Assembly: GCA_036924085.1 (NCBI GenBank)
Contig: JAVGWX010000019.1
Location: 8,946,361-9,010,360, forward strand
From: Ariolimax columbianus
Lineage: Eukaryota; Mollusca; Gastropoda; Stylommatophora; Arionidae
Reading direction: 5' to 3'
Length of the DNA: 64,000 nucleotides
Part shown: piece by piece, positions 54,736 to 64,000 of the stretch
Numbering within the stretch: the stretch's first letter is position 1
Layout: each line of letters opens with the position of its first letter
Notes under the pieces: model-generated
The model's database searches: none
Seen by the model: only the letters and a program-made list of their open reading frames with translations
What the model was told of the DNA's origin: nothing
Program-made: the position numbers and the translations under genes

Positions 54736-56620
54736 ATAAACTACTGTGAAGTGTGCTACTATACCATATATTGAATTGTGTCATACAGACTAGTGTTATA
54801 GACTATAGTAATGTGTGTCACAGACAAGAACTATACACTAGTGAAAAGTGTGTCACAGACATTAATTATACATGTAAAAAGTGCCACAGACAGGAATTAT
54901 ACACTAGTGAAAAGTGTGCCACAGACAGGAATTATACACTAGTGAAAAGTGTGTCACAGACAGGAATTATACACTAGTGAAAAGTGTGTCACAGACAGGA
55001 ATTATACACTAGTGAAAAGTGTGTCACAGACAGGAATTATACATGTAAAAAGTGCCACAGACAGGAATTATACACTAGTGAAAAGTGTGTCACAGACAGG
55101 AATTATACACTAGTGAAAAGTGTGTCACAGACAGGAATTATACACTAGTGAAAAGTGTGTCACAGACAGGAATTATACACTAGTGAAAAGTGTGTCACAG
55201 ACAGGAATTATACATGTAAAAAGTGCCACAGACAGGAATTATACACTAGTGAAAAGTGTGTCACAGACAGGAATTATACACTAGTGAAAAGTGTGTCACA
55301 GACAGGAATTATACACTAGTGAAAAGTGTGTCACAGACAGGAATTATACATGTAAAAAGTGCCACAGACAGGAATTATACACTAGTGAAAAGTGTGTCAC
55401 AGACAGGAATTATACACTAGTGAAAAGTGTGTCACAGACAGGAATTATACACTAGTGAAAAGTGTGTCACAGACAGGAATTATACACTAGTGAAAAGTGT
55501 GTCACAGACAGGAATTATACACTAGTGAAAAGTGTGTCACAGATAGGAATTATACACTAGTGAAAAGTGTGTCACAGACAGGAATTATACACTAGTGAAA
55601 AGTGTGTCACAGACAGGAATTATACACTAGTGAAAAGTGTGTCACAGACAGGAATTATACACTAGTGAAAAGTGTGTCACAGACAGGAATTATACATGTA
55701 AAAAGTGCCACAGACAGGAATTATACACTAGTGAAAAGTGTGTCACAGACAGGAATTATACACTAGTGAAAAGTGTGTCACAGACAGGAATTATACACTA
55801 GTGAAAAGTGTGTCACAGACAGGAATTATACACTAGTGAAAAGTGTGTCACAGACAGGAATTATACATGTAAAAAGTGCCACAGACAGGAATTATACACT
55901 AGTGAAAAGTGTGTCACAGACAGGAATTATACACTAGTGAAAAGTGTGTCACAGACAGGAATTATACACTAGTGAAAAGTGTGTCACAGACAGGAATTAT
56001 ACACTAGTGAAAAGTGTGTCACAGACAGGAATTATACATGTAAAAAGTGCCACAGACAGGAATTATACACTAGTGAAAAGTGTGTCACAGACAGGAATTA
56101 TACACTAGTGAAAAGTGTGTCACAGACAGGAATTATACACTAGTGAAAAGTGTGTCACAGACAGGAATTATACACTAGTGAAAAGTGTGTCACAGACAGG
56201 AATTATACACTAGTGAAAAGTGTGTCACAGATAGGAATTATACACTAGTGAAAAGTGTGTCACAGACAGGAATTATACACTAGTGAAAAGTGTGTCACAG
56301 ACAGGAATTATACACTAGTGAAAAGTGTGTCACAGACAGGAATTATACACTAGTGAAAAGTGTGTCACAGACAGGAATTATACATGTAAAAAGTGCCACA
56401 GACAGGAATTATACACTAGTGAAAAGTGTGTCACAGACAGGAATTATACACTAGTGAAAAGTGTGTCACAGACAGGAATTATACACTAGTGAAAAGTGTG
56501 TCACAGACAGGAATTATACACTAGTGAAAAGTGTGTCACAGACAGGAATTATACACTAGTGAAAAGTGTGTCACAGATAGGAATTATACACTAGTGAAAA
56601 GTGTGTCACCTCTACACCTC
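54736..56620. repeat. 35-bp satellite, subfamily 2, higher-order organised (about 53 units)
   Basis: The basic unit is 'acagacaggaattatacac' plus 'tagtgaaaagtgtgtc' (35 bp). A 31-bp variant with 'acatgtaaaaagtgcc' recurs near 54871, 55041, 55211, 55349, 55693, 55864, 56038 and 56380, usually every 171 bp (four 35-bp units plus one 31-bp unit). 'agatagg' variants near 55540 and 56230 lie about 690 bp apart, which suggests a larger duplicated block. Confidence 0.92.
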
Positions 56621-56870
56621 ACAGTAGAAGATTAGCGACTAAGTAAGTAAGAGAAGTGTGTGACAGACAGGTACTATACACTAGTGAAAAGTGTGTCACC
56701 TCTACACCTCACAGTAGAAGAGGAGCGACTAAGTAAGTAAGAGAAGTGTGTGACAGACAGGTACTATACACTAGTGAAAAGTGTGTCACCTCTACACCTC
56801 ACAGTAGAAGAGGAGCGACTAAGTAAGTAAGAGAAGTGTGTCACAGACAGGTACTACACACTATGGTGAC
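56600..56870. repeat. 90-bp composite repeat, 3 units
   Basis: Each unit joins 'cacctctacacctcacagta' + 'gaag.ggagcgactaagtaag' to one 35-bp-type unit. This is a third level of organisation at the edge of the satellite. Confidence 0.9.
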
Positions 56871-57650
56871 ACACTAGACAGTACTAAAACCATCAAGTTC
56901 ATCTGATCTAGGGATGTTTGGCTCTTGCCTTATCTTTAAAATACAAATCTGAACTTGACAATTTGAACAAGAGGTTGCTGAATACTTTATATTCCCATGT
57001 CAATTGATGTTAATGACACATAAAATGAATTAATCACATTGACAGGTCACACATGGCAGAGGACTTCAATGTCCCTTCTCCACAGTTGAAACAAATCTTT
57101 CAAAAACTGTAGGTGCGTTCCAAGGTTGTGATCCAAAATAGAATGGTGCAAGCTGGTGGTGTATATAACACAGAATACTTCCTACTTTTCCATACAGACA
57201 TGTCTGTTATATTAATTAGAAAGATGATTTAGTCTGGATTCTTTGTACAGTGTACAAGCATGTAGTACAAGAATTATGTACATAAAGTATAATGAATGTG
57301 TGCGACAGAGATATGGTAGTTTATACACACAAAAAAGTGACGTGGTCTTACTGAATGCTCAATAACTCATAAACTAACAGAATTTGAACTCCCAAATGTC
57401 CACAGTAGCCCAAAGGTACAGTGATATTTTCTAGTGGTATCACAAATTCAACTGCCCTCAGGAAATGTGAGTTCAGGAATGGAATGAATGTAACAAATTC
57501 TAGGGGTTTTGTTGTGTACACACTGTCAGATGACTTTGGCAGGACACACTGGTGTCATATTTCAACTAAAGCAGTTGGTTTAGGCTATAATGAGCAAGAA
57601 TGCATTCTGAAGTATGTAATACACATGTCATGCTGACAGAAACTATACAA
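56871..57650. other. No gene recognised
   Basis: Unique-looking sequence between two satellite segments. The 71-residue ORF at 57421-57636 has no recognisable domain. Confidence 0.45.
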
Positions 57651-57990
57651 TATTGTGAGGTATGTCACTTTGACAGGAGCTATACACTATTGTGGAGTGT
57701 TTCATATAGACAGGGACTATACACTATCATGGAGTGTTTCATATAGACAGGGACTATACACTATTGTGGAGTGTTTCATATAGACAGGGACTATACACTA
57801 TCATGGAGTGTTTCATTTAGACAGGGACTATACACTATTGTGGAGTGTTTCATATAGACAGGGACTATACACTATCATGGAGTGGACCATACAGACAGGA
57901 ACTATACACTTTTGTGCAGTGTTTCACAGACAGTAACTATACACTATTGTGAAGTGTGTCACACAGAGTAAAAATATACACTATTGCGAA
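57650..57990. repeat. 35-bp satellite, diverged subfamily 3
   Basis: Units such as 'gacagggactatacactat' plus 'tgtggagtgtttcatata' (about 38 bp) resemble the 35-bp satellite ('acagacagg...tatacact...gtgt'). Confidence 0.85.
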
Positions 57991-58154
57991 GTATTTCACA
58001 AAGATATTACTATACATCCCATAGGATATTTAATGGGTACAGGACTATTGACAGATACACTACATATACAGACACTGTGCCTAAGAGATAATAGTGGAAG
58101 CCAGACTATTGTCAGAATGAAACATACTGACTAAAACCCCACCTCACATGCTCA

Positions 58155-58295
58155 TTGAGGTCCTGGGAACAGCAAACTGGCCAACAAGGTGGGGGATCTA
58201 CACCGTGATCCCCATAGTATTGAGCCTACTGAGAAGCCTCACATTGCACTACAGCCAGAAGAAAATAGGTCTATATTCTTCAGGACACCTTTTTT
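58155..58295 (-). repeat. Dispersed repeat family B, partial copy
   Basis: 'ccgtgatccccatagtatt' and 'gcactacagccagaag' align with 41390-41672. Diverged. Nothing else is recognised between 57990 and 58480. Confidence 0.55.
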
Positions 58296-58484
58296 TATAT
58301 GTTGGGAATCACTGTAACCTGCTACCTGAGAATCATCATCATGAATGAAGGACTCAACACAAGTAACTGTAAACAAAAAACATAGATTAACGGATGACAG
58401 CCAACGATTACGTGTTCATAATGTGAGACAGGTTCTATCGTTGTCAACGGACTAAATAATAGCTGTTTCAAATCTGAATTAGTG

Positions 58485-58690
58485 CAGTTTATTCGAAACT
58501 GGGGAGGGAGGAAACCAGGGTAACAAAGCTGTTAGTGACACGACCCACAGTCCAAACTTGCTGGGTTCGAACTCTTGAAACAGCAAAGTCGCACATCTTT
58601 GGGGAGAAAACTCAAGTTTAAAAATGCATGCTGAGGTCCGATGCACTGGGTCCTGAGATGCAAAACACAATACAATGCACACAATCCTAC
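58485..58690 (+). mobile_element. Old, diverged SINE-A relative
   Basis: Carries 'tagtgacacgac', a B box 'gggttcgaac', the core 'gctgaggtccgatgcactgg' and 'aaaacacaatacaatgcac', in the same order as SINE-A but with many differences. Confidence 0.65.
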
Positions 58691-58779
58691 AAAAAAAATA
58701 TGACCCTAAAAATTTTTTTTTTAATCCCTACAAAAAGTTTATTATAGTCTTGCTTCTTCTGCAACATAGACCACATTCA

Positions 58780-59250
58780 CAGATATATAAACCACAGTCA
58801 CAGATATATAAACCACATTCACAGATACTTAAACCTACATTCACAGATGCACAAACCACATTAACAAACCCAATTCACAGATGCACAAACCATATTCACA
58901 AACCCCATTCACAGATGCCAAAACCACATTCCCAAATGCACAAACCACATTCACAGATGCACAAACCCCATTCACAGATGTACAAACCACATTCACAGAT
59001 GCACAAACCACATTCACAGGTGCCCAAACCCCATTCACAGAAGCACAAACCACATTCACAGATGCACAAACCCCATTCACAGATGCACAAACCACATTCA
59101 CAGATGCACAAACCACATTCACAAACCACATCCATCCAGATGCACAAACCACATCCATCGATGCACAAACCCCATCCATCCAGATGCACAAACCACATTC
59201 ACAAATGCACAAATCACACTCATCCAGATGCACAAACCACATTCACAGAT
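58780..59250. repeat. 21-bp minisatellite with variants
   Basis: Unit 'cacattcacagatgcacaaa' + c (21 bp, 7 codons 'PHSQMHK'), interspersed with 'catccatccagatgcac' variants toward the right. Open frames on both strands are repeat artefacts. Confidence 0.92.
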
Positions 59251-59279
59251 GCACAAACTCAATGCAGCAGATGATTTCA

Positions 59280-59860
59280 TCAGTTGAGTACCATCACAGA
59301 GATATGTATATGATCAAAAATAAATTATCTCAGGAAGTACAAGCTCTGATGAATGCAGCCAGGCACAAAAGTACAGTTGGTATGCATGTGTAACAAGCAA
59401 TCTTATTGGTTGATGCATGTTGACACAACTTTCATGATTAGCTGCTGAGTTCATAGAACAGCACATAAGCCTCGGAGGAGACAACCTGGTTTGATCGAGT
59501 GCTCGAAACTCTGTAGAATTAAGGAGAATATACAAATGATTAAAACATATACACCTGCTTAGAATGTATGTGCACACTTATTGATTGATTCATCTTTCCG
59601 CTACAGGCGAAGCATTGGTCCATCACTACAGCTGACAAAGCCTGTATTCAAGCATTTATATTGGCAGTTTTACTAGTAATAGTTTTATATGGTGAAGCCG
59701 CTAGTCCCATGTATAACCCTCTTTATTCACTTTTTACTATCTGCTTGGAAAGTTAGAGTTGTCCTGTTCTTTCCAATTTGGATACGACTCGTATGATCTA
59801 TGTACATGCCAGTTGGTACATGTTAAGTAGTTTTTATATTAGTTTCTGCCTTTTACTATA
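59280..59860. other. No gene recognised
   Basis: Short ORFs only. Confidence 0.5.
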
Positions 59861-59861
59861 A

Positions 59862-60125
59862 TACGAGGCGTGTTCAAATGAAATCGGACCTAACTGCACC
59901 AAGTTAACATACATGCGAGGCATATGATGATGTCACTTTTGATGTAAACAGGACATATAACCGTCAAGTTTGCAAAATTTCATTATCTTCCGACTCATAG
60001 TTTCCTCAGCAGGCCATTGAAAACATGGCGTGTGTGATACGGAATCTGTCCAGAGTTGATCAGCAAGCGGTGATTCGGTTTCTAACAGCTGAAAGATGTC
60101 GACCAGTTGACATTCATTACAGAAT
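59862..60125 (+). mobile_element. Mariner-like element, 5' end only
   Basis: 'tacgaggcgtgttcaaatga' looks like the terminal end of a mariner/Tc1-type element next to TA-rich DNA. At 60025 an ORF starts 'MACVIRNLSRVDQQAVIRFL' and continues 'AERCRPVDIHYRI', resembling the N-terminal HTH of mariner transposases or the related HTH domain found in other mobile genes. It breaks off near 60123, where LINE sequence on the other strand begins. No catalytic part or right end was found. Confidence 0.6.
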
Positions 60126-61075
60126 CTCCTGCTTGTATGGAGTGTTTCTCTATGTATTCATTGGAATGTTCGATGTACATTCCACTGCATCCCCTTTTAT
60201 CGCTCACCTGATGCAGAACCATCTGTGTACATGTATGTCCAAGAGTTGTTTGGGTAGTCTCTTGAGCTCCTGTAGAACATGGATTATTTGTTTGTCGCCG
60301 GCTGCTCATTTTTCTTCGTTAACCCTGGAACCTCCAAGCTTATTTTGCACTGGTCCTGGCTTTATATCCAGGGTTCTGGAATGAGTGCTTCGCACTTTTT
60401 GGTTTCAGCTTGGTCTGCATGTTTTCTGTGGATTTCTCTGGCCAGATGGTTGGGGCTTTTCCTTAGTAGTCTGTTTTTTGTTGTTCTCTCTTGGAACCTC
60501 TGGTGCAGACGATGATCAAGTAACTTCCTTAGTTTTTCAAACTGACTAACGGATTTATATTTACTCCTTAATTCAAGGGGCTCAATATTTGCTGTTTTTC
60601 TCAGCTCTGTAATTGGAGTGTTTTTCAATGCCCCAAGGGTAATTCTGAGACCCATATTTTGAACTCAGTCTAGTTTTCCTGTATTTGATTTGGTCGCTGT
60701 TGACCACATGCTAGAGGCATATTCCATGATTGGTCTGATTACACCAGTGTAGACTTGCTTGAGGATTTTTTTGTTGGTTCTCCCCTCCCCCCAAACGGTG
60801 CGCCAGCCAGTTTTTTTCATCACTGAGTTTTTTTATGGCCCTTGTCTGGATTTTCTCTGTATTTGACTTCCGGGTAAGTCTCAAGTCAAATGTGACTCCA
60901 AGGAATGTAGGTGTGTCCAACTGGGGTATTTGTTGGTTTCTATCGTTATTGTAATTGTTTCTTTTTTGGAGAAAAGTGAAAAAAGAGTGGTGGAGGTTTT
61001 GGTGTGGTTTATTTTCAGTCCTCACTTTCCAGTTCTCCATCTCTATAGTCAAAGTGACAGATAGCCATTACGGTA
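60123..61075 (-). pseudogene. RNase H-type LINE fragment, second subfamily
   Basis: Minus-strand text from high to low coordinate: 'TPTFLGVTFDLRLTRKS', 'NTEKIQTRAIKKLS', 'TGVIRP'-like text, 'MGLRITLGALKNTPI', 'LRKLLDHRLHQRFQER', and near 60225 'YMYTDGSA' at the start of RNase H, then 'GMYIEHSNEYIEKHS'. The order matches LINE copies a-e, but the residues differ, so this is a related subfamily. Both ends are truncated, with several frameshifts. Confidence 0.75.
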
Positions 61076-61139
61076 AACATCAATGGCAGTATTAGTATGT
61101 TTTTCAGTCAATTAAAAAAAATAATTTTTTAATCAAGCG

Positions 61140-61370
61140 AGTTTATATGTTTGTGCTATTTTTCACCACTATCATCTTCATCTTCTTGTATCTCAGAAAC
61201 TAATATACACACAATAACACCAATAAGTTCTTTATTAATATATGTCACTAGACACACACACACAAAAAAGAATTTTAAATCAGGGGTTCTCAAAATGAAC
61301 AACCATATCTGGGCATGATGTGCTGAAAAATTATACAGATACAGGAAATTGATGTATTTTTGTGATCTGG
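61140..61370. repeat. Dispersed repeat family H, copy 2
   Basis: Matches 45545-45800: 'atcttcatcttcttgtatct', 'cagaaactaa', 'caataagttctttatta', 'tgctgaaaaattata'. Confidence 0.6.
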
Positions 61371-62450
61371 AAATCAGAAAGTTAATAAGACTACATAAGC
61401 ACAGCCTGTTTCAGGGTCGAGACTTGGAGGCAGAATAGGATCATGGTCAGCTATAGTTCGCTGACCCTAACACAACCAGCCCGCTATAGTCACTGGCTGC
61501 TGCCAGCTCATTCACTGCTGTGCTTTCTGCCATTTGAATCAACGTTATATGAGCATTATGCTTTCAAAAATATAGCAGACTGGGTACTGAGTGTCTCCCA
61601 TGTCCAAAAATAGGCGCAAGAGATTAAGTGGCCACACAGACAATCTACTGAAGCAATCAGACCTGAAGAGCAGTCAAGAAAAAGATTGAAAGAGGAAACT
61701 GCTGTAAAGACTTCTTGGCAGTGGATTAACTACAATGGACACTGGAATGAAGGGTAATAAGCTAATATAACCTAAAGCACTGGATATATCTGGCTACATG
61801 GTTGGGACTAGGGTTGCACTGATTAAATTGTTTTGATAATCTGTCATTCTTGTTTTTTTATGGCTATTTCTAGGCACATATTATGTATGAAAAGAAAACC
61901 AAGGATAATAGAAATTTGGAAAACGTAGTGGATTCAGCATGTGAACACACATAAGAAACATAAATTTGTTCCTGGGCCACACAATCTGTGCTCCCCAGTG
62001 TAATCTAACACAGTTCCCAGTGCTTGAACACACTGATCTACATAACTGGACATTATTTGGGACTGTCCCGAGGGTTTAGGTAAAAAGTGTAAAAGTAGAA
62101 GAAATGCTCTACTACCCTCCAAAGAGGATATGTGTTTAATTTATCTTTTAAAAAGGAAATAATTAAAAACATTAAATTTTCATATTGATTTAAAGGTATT
62201 CAAAAAGTTTCTATTAATAATGATTCCTGTTATCTTAACCTTCTAAAACAAAAAATGTAATTCAGTAATCAAATTTTCTAAACTTGATAAAGTAAAAATA
62301 CAAAGAAATTACGGAATGTATACTTCAGAGTACAACATTTAATGTATAATTTATATCACTTTTTAGTTTAATAATAATTAATTATGAAATATTCCAACGC
62401 AGAGACGGTGTTTTTATTGTATTCTTCTGCCTTTGTTCCTAGACATCCTT
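61371..62450. other. No gene recognised; possible SINE-V fragment
   Basis: The part 61435-61520 ('gtcagctatagttcgctgac', 'ctgctgccagctcatt') weakly resembles the head of SINE-V. The rest is AT-rich and unassigned. Confidence 0.4.
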
Positions 62451-62679
62451 TTAGATTAACTTAACGTCTTTATCTCATTACACCCTGACCTGCCCAGTGT
62501 ATGTTGTTTGGAAATCGAAAATGCTACTGTTCTGTCCAATTCAACCATTCACTTCTTGTTCTCTACTATGATAGCATTTACATCTCATTAGTAAACAGAT
62601 AGTATATGAATAAGGCAAAGAAGTATCCCACTGCTCTTGTGAATATGTATGTCCTGTTTCAAGGCTTAGGGTGTAAAGG

Positions 62680-62850
62680 GTTAATAAACTGGTTTAGAAG
62701 ACTCCGAGGAGTCCATATAAAACCAGTTTATTTTACATCCGCTTGATCTAAAAATACCTATGGGAATATAAATTCTTATTGAATGCATTAATTGATGCTA
62801 CCTCTTGTATTTCCTATGGCAATGCATTTGGAATGCCATTACAGTACGCA
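62680..62850 (-). pseudogene. CR1-like LINE 3' end, copy 4
   Basis: Reverse match to 29662-29890: 'actggtttagaagactc', 'ttgaatgcattaattg', 'ggcaatgcatttggaatgcc'. A fragment with 'taacttaacgtcttta' at about 62457 may belong to another tail. Confidence 0.75.
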
Positions 62851-62895
62851 TTTCATATCACAATATGGGATCAAGATGCTGAGCTGTGCTGAGCT

Positions 62896-63027
62896 GCAGC
62901 AACCCATAGCTGACTGCTAGCGTCAGGGCCAGCAACCCATAGCTGACTGCTAGCATCAGGGCCAGCAACCCATAGCTGACTGCTAGCATCATGGCCAGCA
63001 ACCCATTGCTGACTGCTAGCGTCAGGG
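62896..63027. repeat. 33-bp tandem expansion inside SINE-V (4 units)
   Basis: 'ccagcaacccatagctgact' plus 'gctagcatcaggg' repeats at 62896, 62929, 62962 and 62995; the 39.7-kb copy has a single such unit. Confidence 0.9.
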
Positions 63028-63183
63028 CCAGCAAACCAGAGAGAGCTGCCAAGACCTTTCTACACCTTCACGCAGTGATCCTGGATAACAGCCTGCAACA
63101 GAGCAGACTCGCTAAAGAGAAGGGATCGAAGTACCCAAAAATACCTGCTGAAGTCAGATGTATCAAATTGAAAAGTAAATAGA

Positions 63184-63431
63184 GGGGACGCCGTGGCCTA
63201 GTGGTTAAGTGGCACGGCTCACAACCGGAAGGTGCTGGGTTCAATCCCCATCACAACACCGGCCGTTACCCCGGGGAAGCAAACCCTTAGAAAATGCAAG
63301 AAGAAGCAGACCCTTACATAGAATGCATGCCGAAGTCGGATGCACTGGGCAGACAGGCGCAAAATAAAAACCGCAGTGCAACGCACACCGCCTTGAGGAT
63401 TAAAGAAATAAGGCGAACGCAAAAAAAAAAA
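63184..63431 (+). mobile_element. tRNA-derived SINE-A, copy 5 (nested in SINE-V)
   Basis: Head 'ggggacgccgtggcctagtg', A box tggcctagtgg at 63194-63204, B box ggttcaatccc at 63238-63248, core 'gaagtcggatgcactggg', poly(A) end. It splits SINE-V between 'gtaaatag' and 'tattacag'. Confidence 0.92.
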
Positions 63432-63545
63432 TATTACAGTCAAGCTGTAAACTACGACACAATGTATTCCGTTCTGTGGACAACATCCTGCTACTATGAA
63501 GCCCTTTTCAGGGCTTGTTAGCAGGAGATTCAGAACAATCAAAGA

Positions 63546-64000
63546 AGATATCGCAATATATAATTGCGTTATAAATAGTCGGTGGCCGAATAATCAGTAT
63601 TGACTGATAAGACAAGGCCAATTAATCAGTAATTGGCCAATTTGCTTATTGTTGCAATTCTAGTTTGGACATCAGTCAGGCAGTTAGAAGGTTGTGGGTT
63701 AAATTCCGAGTCTGAGAGGGAAACAAAAATTGACAACAGAAGGACAGCACTTTGGAGTAATGATCTAAGTGGTATCAGAGATGGTAAGAAAACAGTCAGA
63801 ATGTGTTAGATGACTCAAGTCGTCTATTGTGGCTTACCTAGCATCATTAAATAAATTCCAGTCACAAGTGTAAGGGTTTTTACAGTACGCAGTGTAGTGT
63901 CCAGAACTGGTTCCACCTGAATGGTTAGATACAGCATAGAGATCATACTTGACATGCTCCCCTGACCTGCCATCTGCTGCGTACTCTGACAAGTTGAGGG
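63546..64000. other. No gene recognised
   Basis: No ORF, repeat or RNA gene is recognised in the last 455 bp. Confidence 0.5.

Larger units (their letters stand above)
62868..63545 (+). mobile_element. SINE-V, plus-strand copy interrupted by SINE-A
   Basis: The left part (62868-63183) matches the head of the 39699-40057 element: 'gggatcaagatgctgagc', 'gtgatcctggataacagcc', 'gctgaagtcagatg'. The right part (63432-63545) matches its 3' half: 'cagtcaagctgtaaactacg', 'gaagcccttttcaggg', ending 'caaagaagat'. A SINE-A lies between. The head contains a local 33-bp expansion. Confidence 0.78.

Noticed and set aside
58675..59393. 199- and 170-residue His/Gln/Lys-rich ORFs
   Set aside because: Products of the 21-bp minisatellite read in frames kept open by a period divisible by three.

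Overview
This is a stretch of animal (metazoan) nuclear DNA with almost no host genes. It is AT-rich and full of tandem arrays, short retroposons and broken non-LTR retrotransposons (LINEs). The LINE proteins, the tRNA-derived SINEs and the 18S rRNA sequence look molluscan, most likely gastropod. That is an inference from memory of such sequences; only a database search could settle it. No convincing multi-exon host gene, tRNA gene, CRISPR array or bacterial-type operon is visible. One small ORF with a signal-peptide-like start (about 19.6-19.8 kb, minus strand) is the best candidate for a host exon.

Layout. 0-8 kb: microsatellites, three abutting minisatellite arrays (2.4-5.2 kb) and a decayed LINE (6.05-7.06 kb). 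8-11 kb: a dispersed repeat, a tRNA-SINE and a 64-bp array. 11-19.4 kb: nested retroelements, comprising LINE remnants, two copies of a second tRNA-SINE each with a LINE inserted in its 3' tail, and an RNase H LINE inserted into an older LINE. 20-27.3 kb: a 57-bp array, LINE remnants and a 3.55-kb block of chimeric ribosomal DNA (5' spacer, 18S, 28S 3' end). This block is flanked by a 14-bp target-site duplication inside a decayed LINE. 27.7-33 kb: GT-rich array, SINE, CR1-like tails, a poly(A) retroposon and a 44-bp array. 33-41 kb: three more RNase H LINE copies, SINEs, a dispersed 330-bp retroposon and a full-length 359-bp SINE. 41-49 kb: arrays (40, 36, 67 and 21 bp), fold-back sequences, a third tRNA-SINE and a 473-bp near-perfect tandem duplication. 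49-52 kb: AT-rich, nothing recognised. 52.2-54.4 kb: a LINE with endonuclease and RT domains, directly followed by a 35-bp satellite with higher-order structure (54.5-58 kb). 58-64 kb: a 21-bp array, a mariner-like 5' end joined to a LINE, a CR1 tail, and a SINE nested in another SINE.

How the parts relate. Most structure is explained by target-primed retrotransposition: 5'-truncated copies, simple-repeat tails and 10-14 bp target-site duplications that can be read directly. Two SINE families appear to share 3' ends with LINEs in the same window, which suggests parasitic SINE-LINE pairs. The rDNA block carries the same signature (target-site duplication plus GAA-type tail), so it looks like a retrotransposed rRNA chimera rather than a functional rDNA unit.
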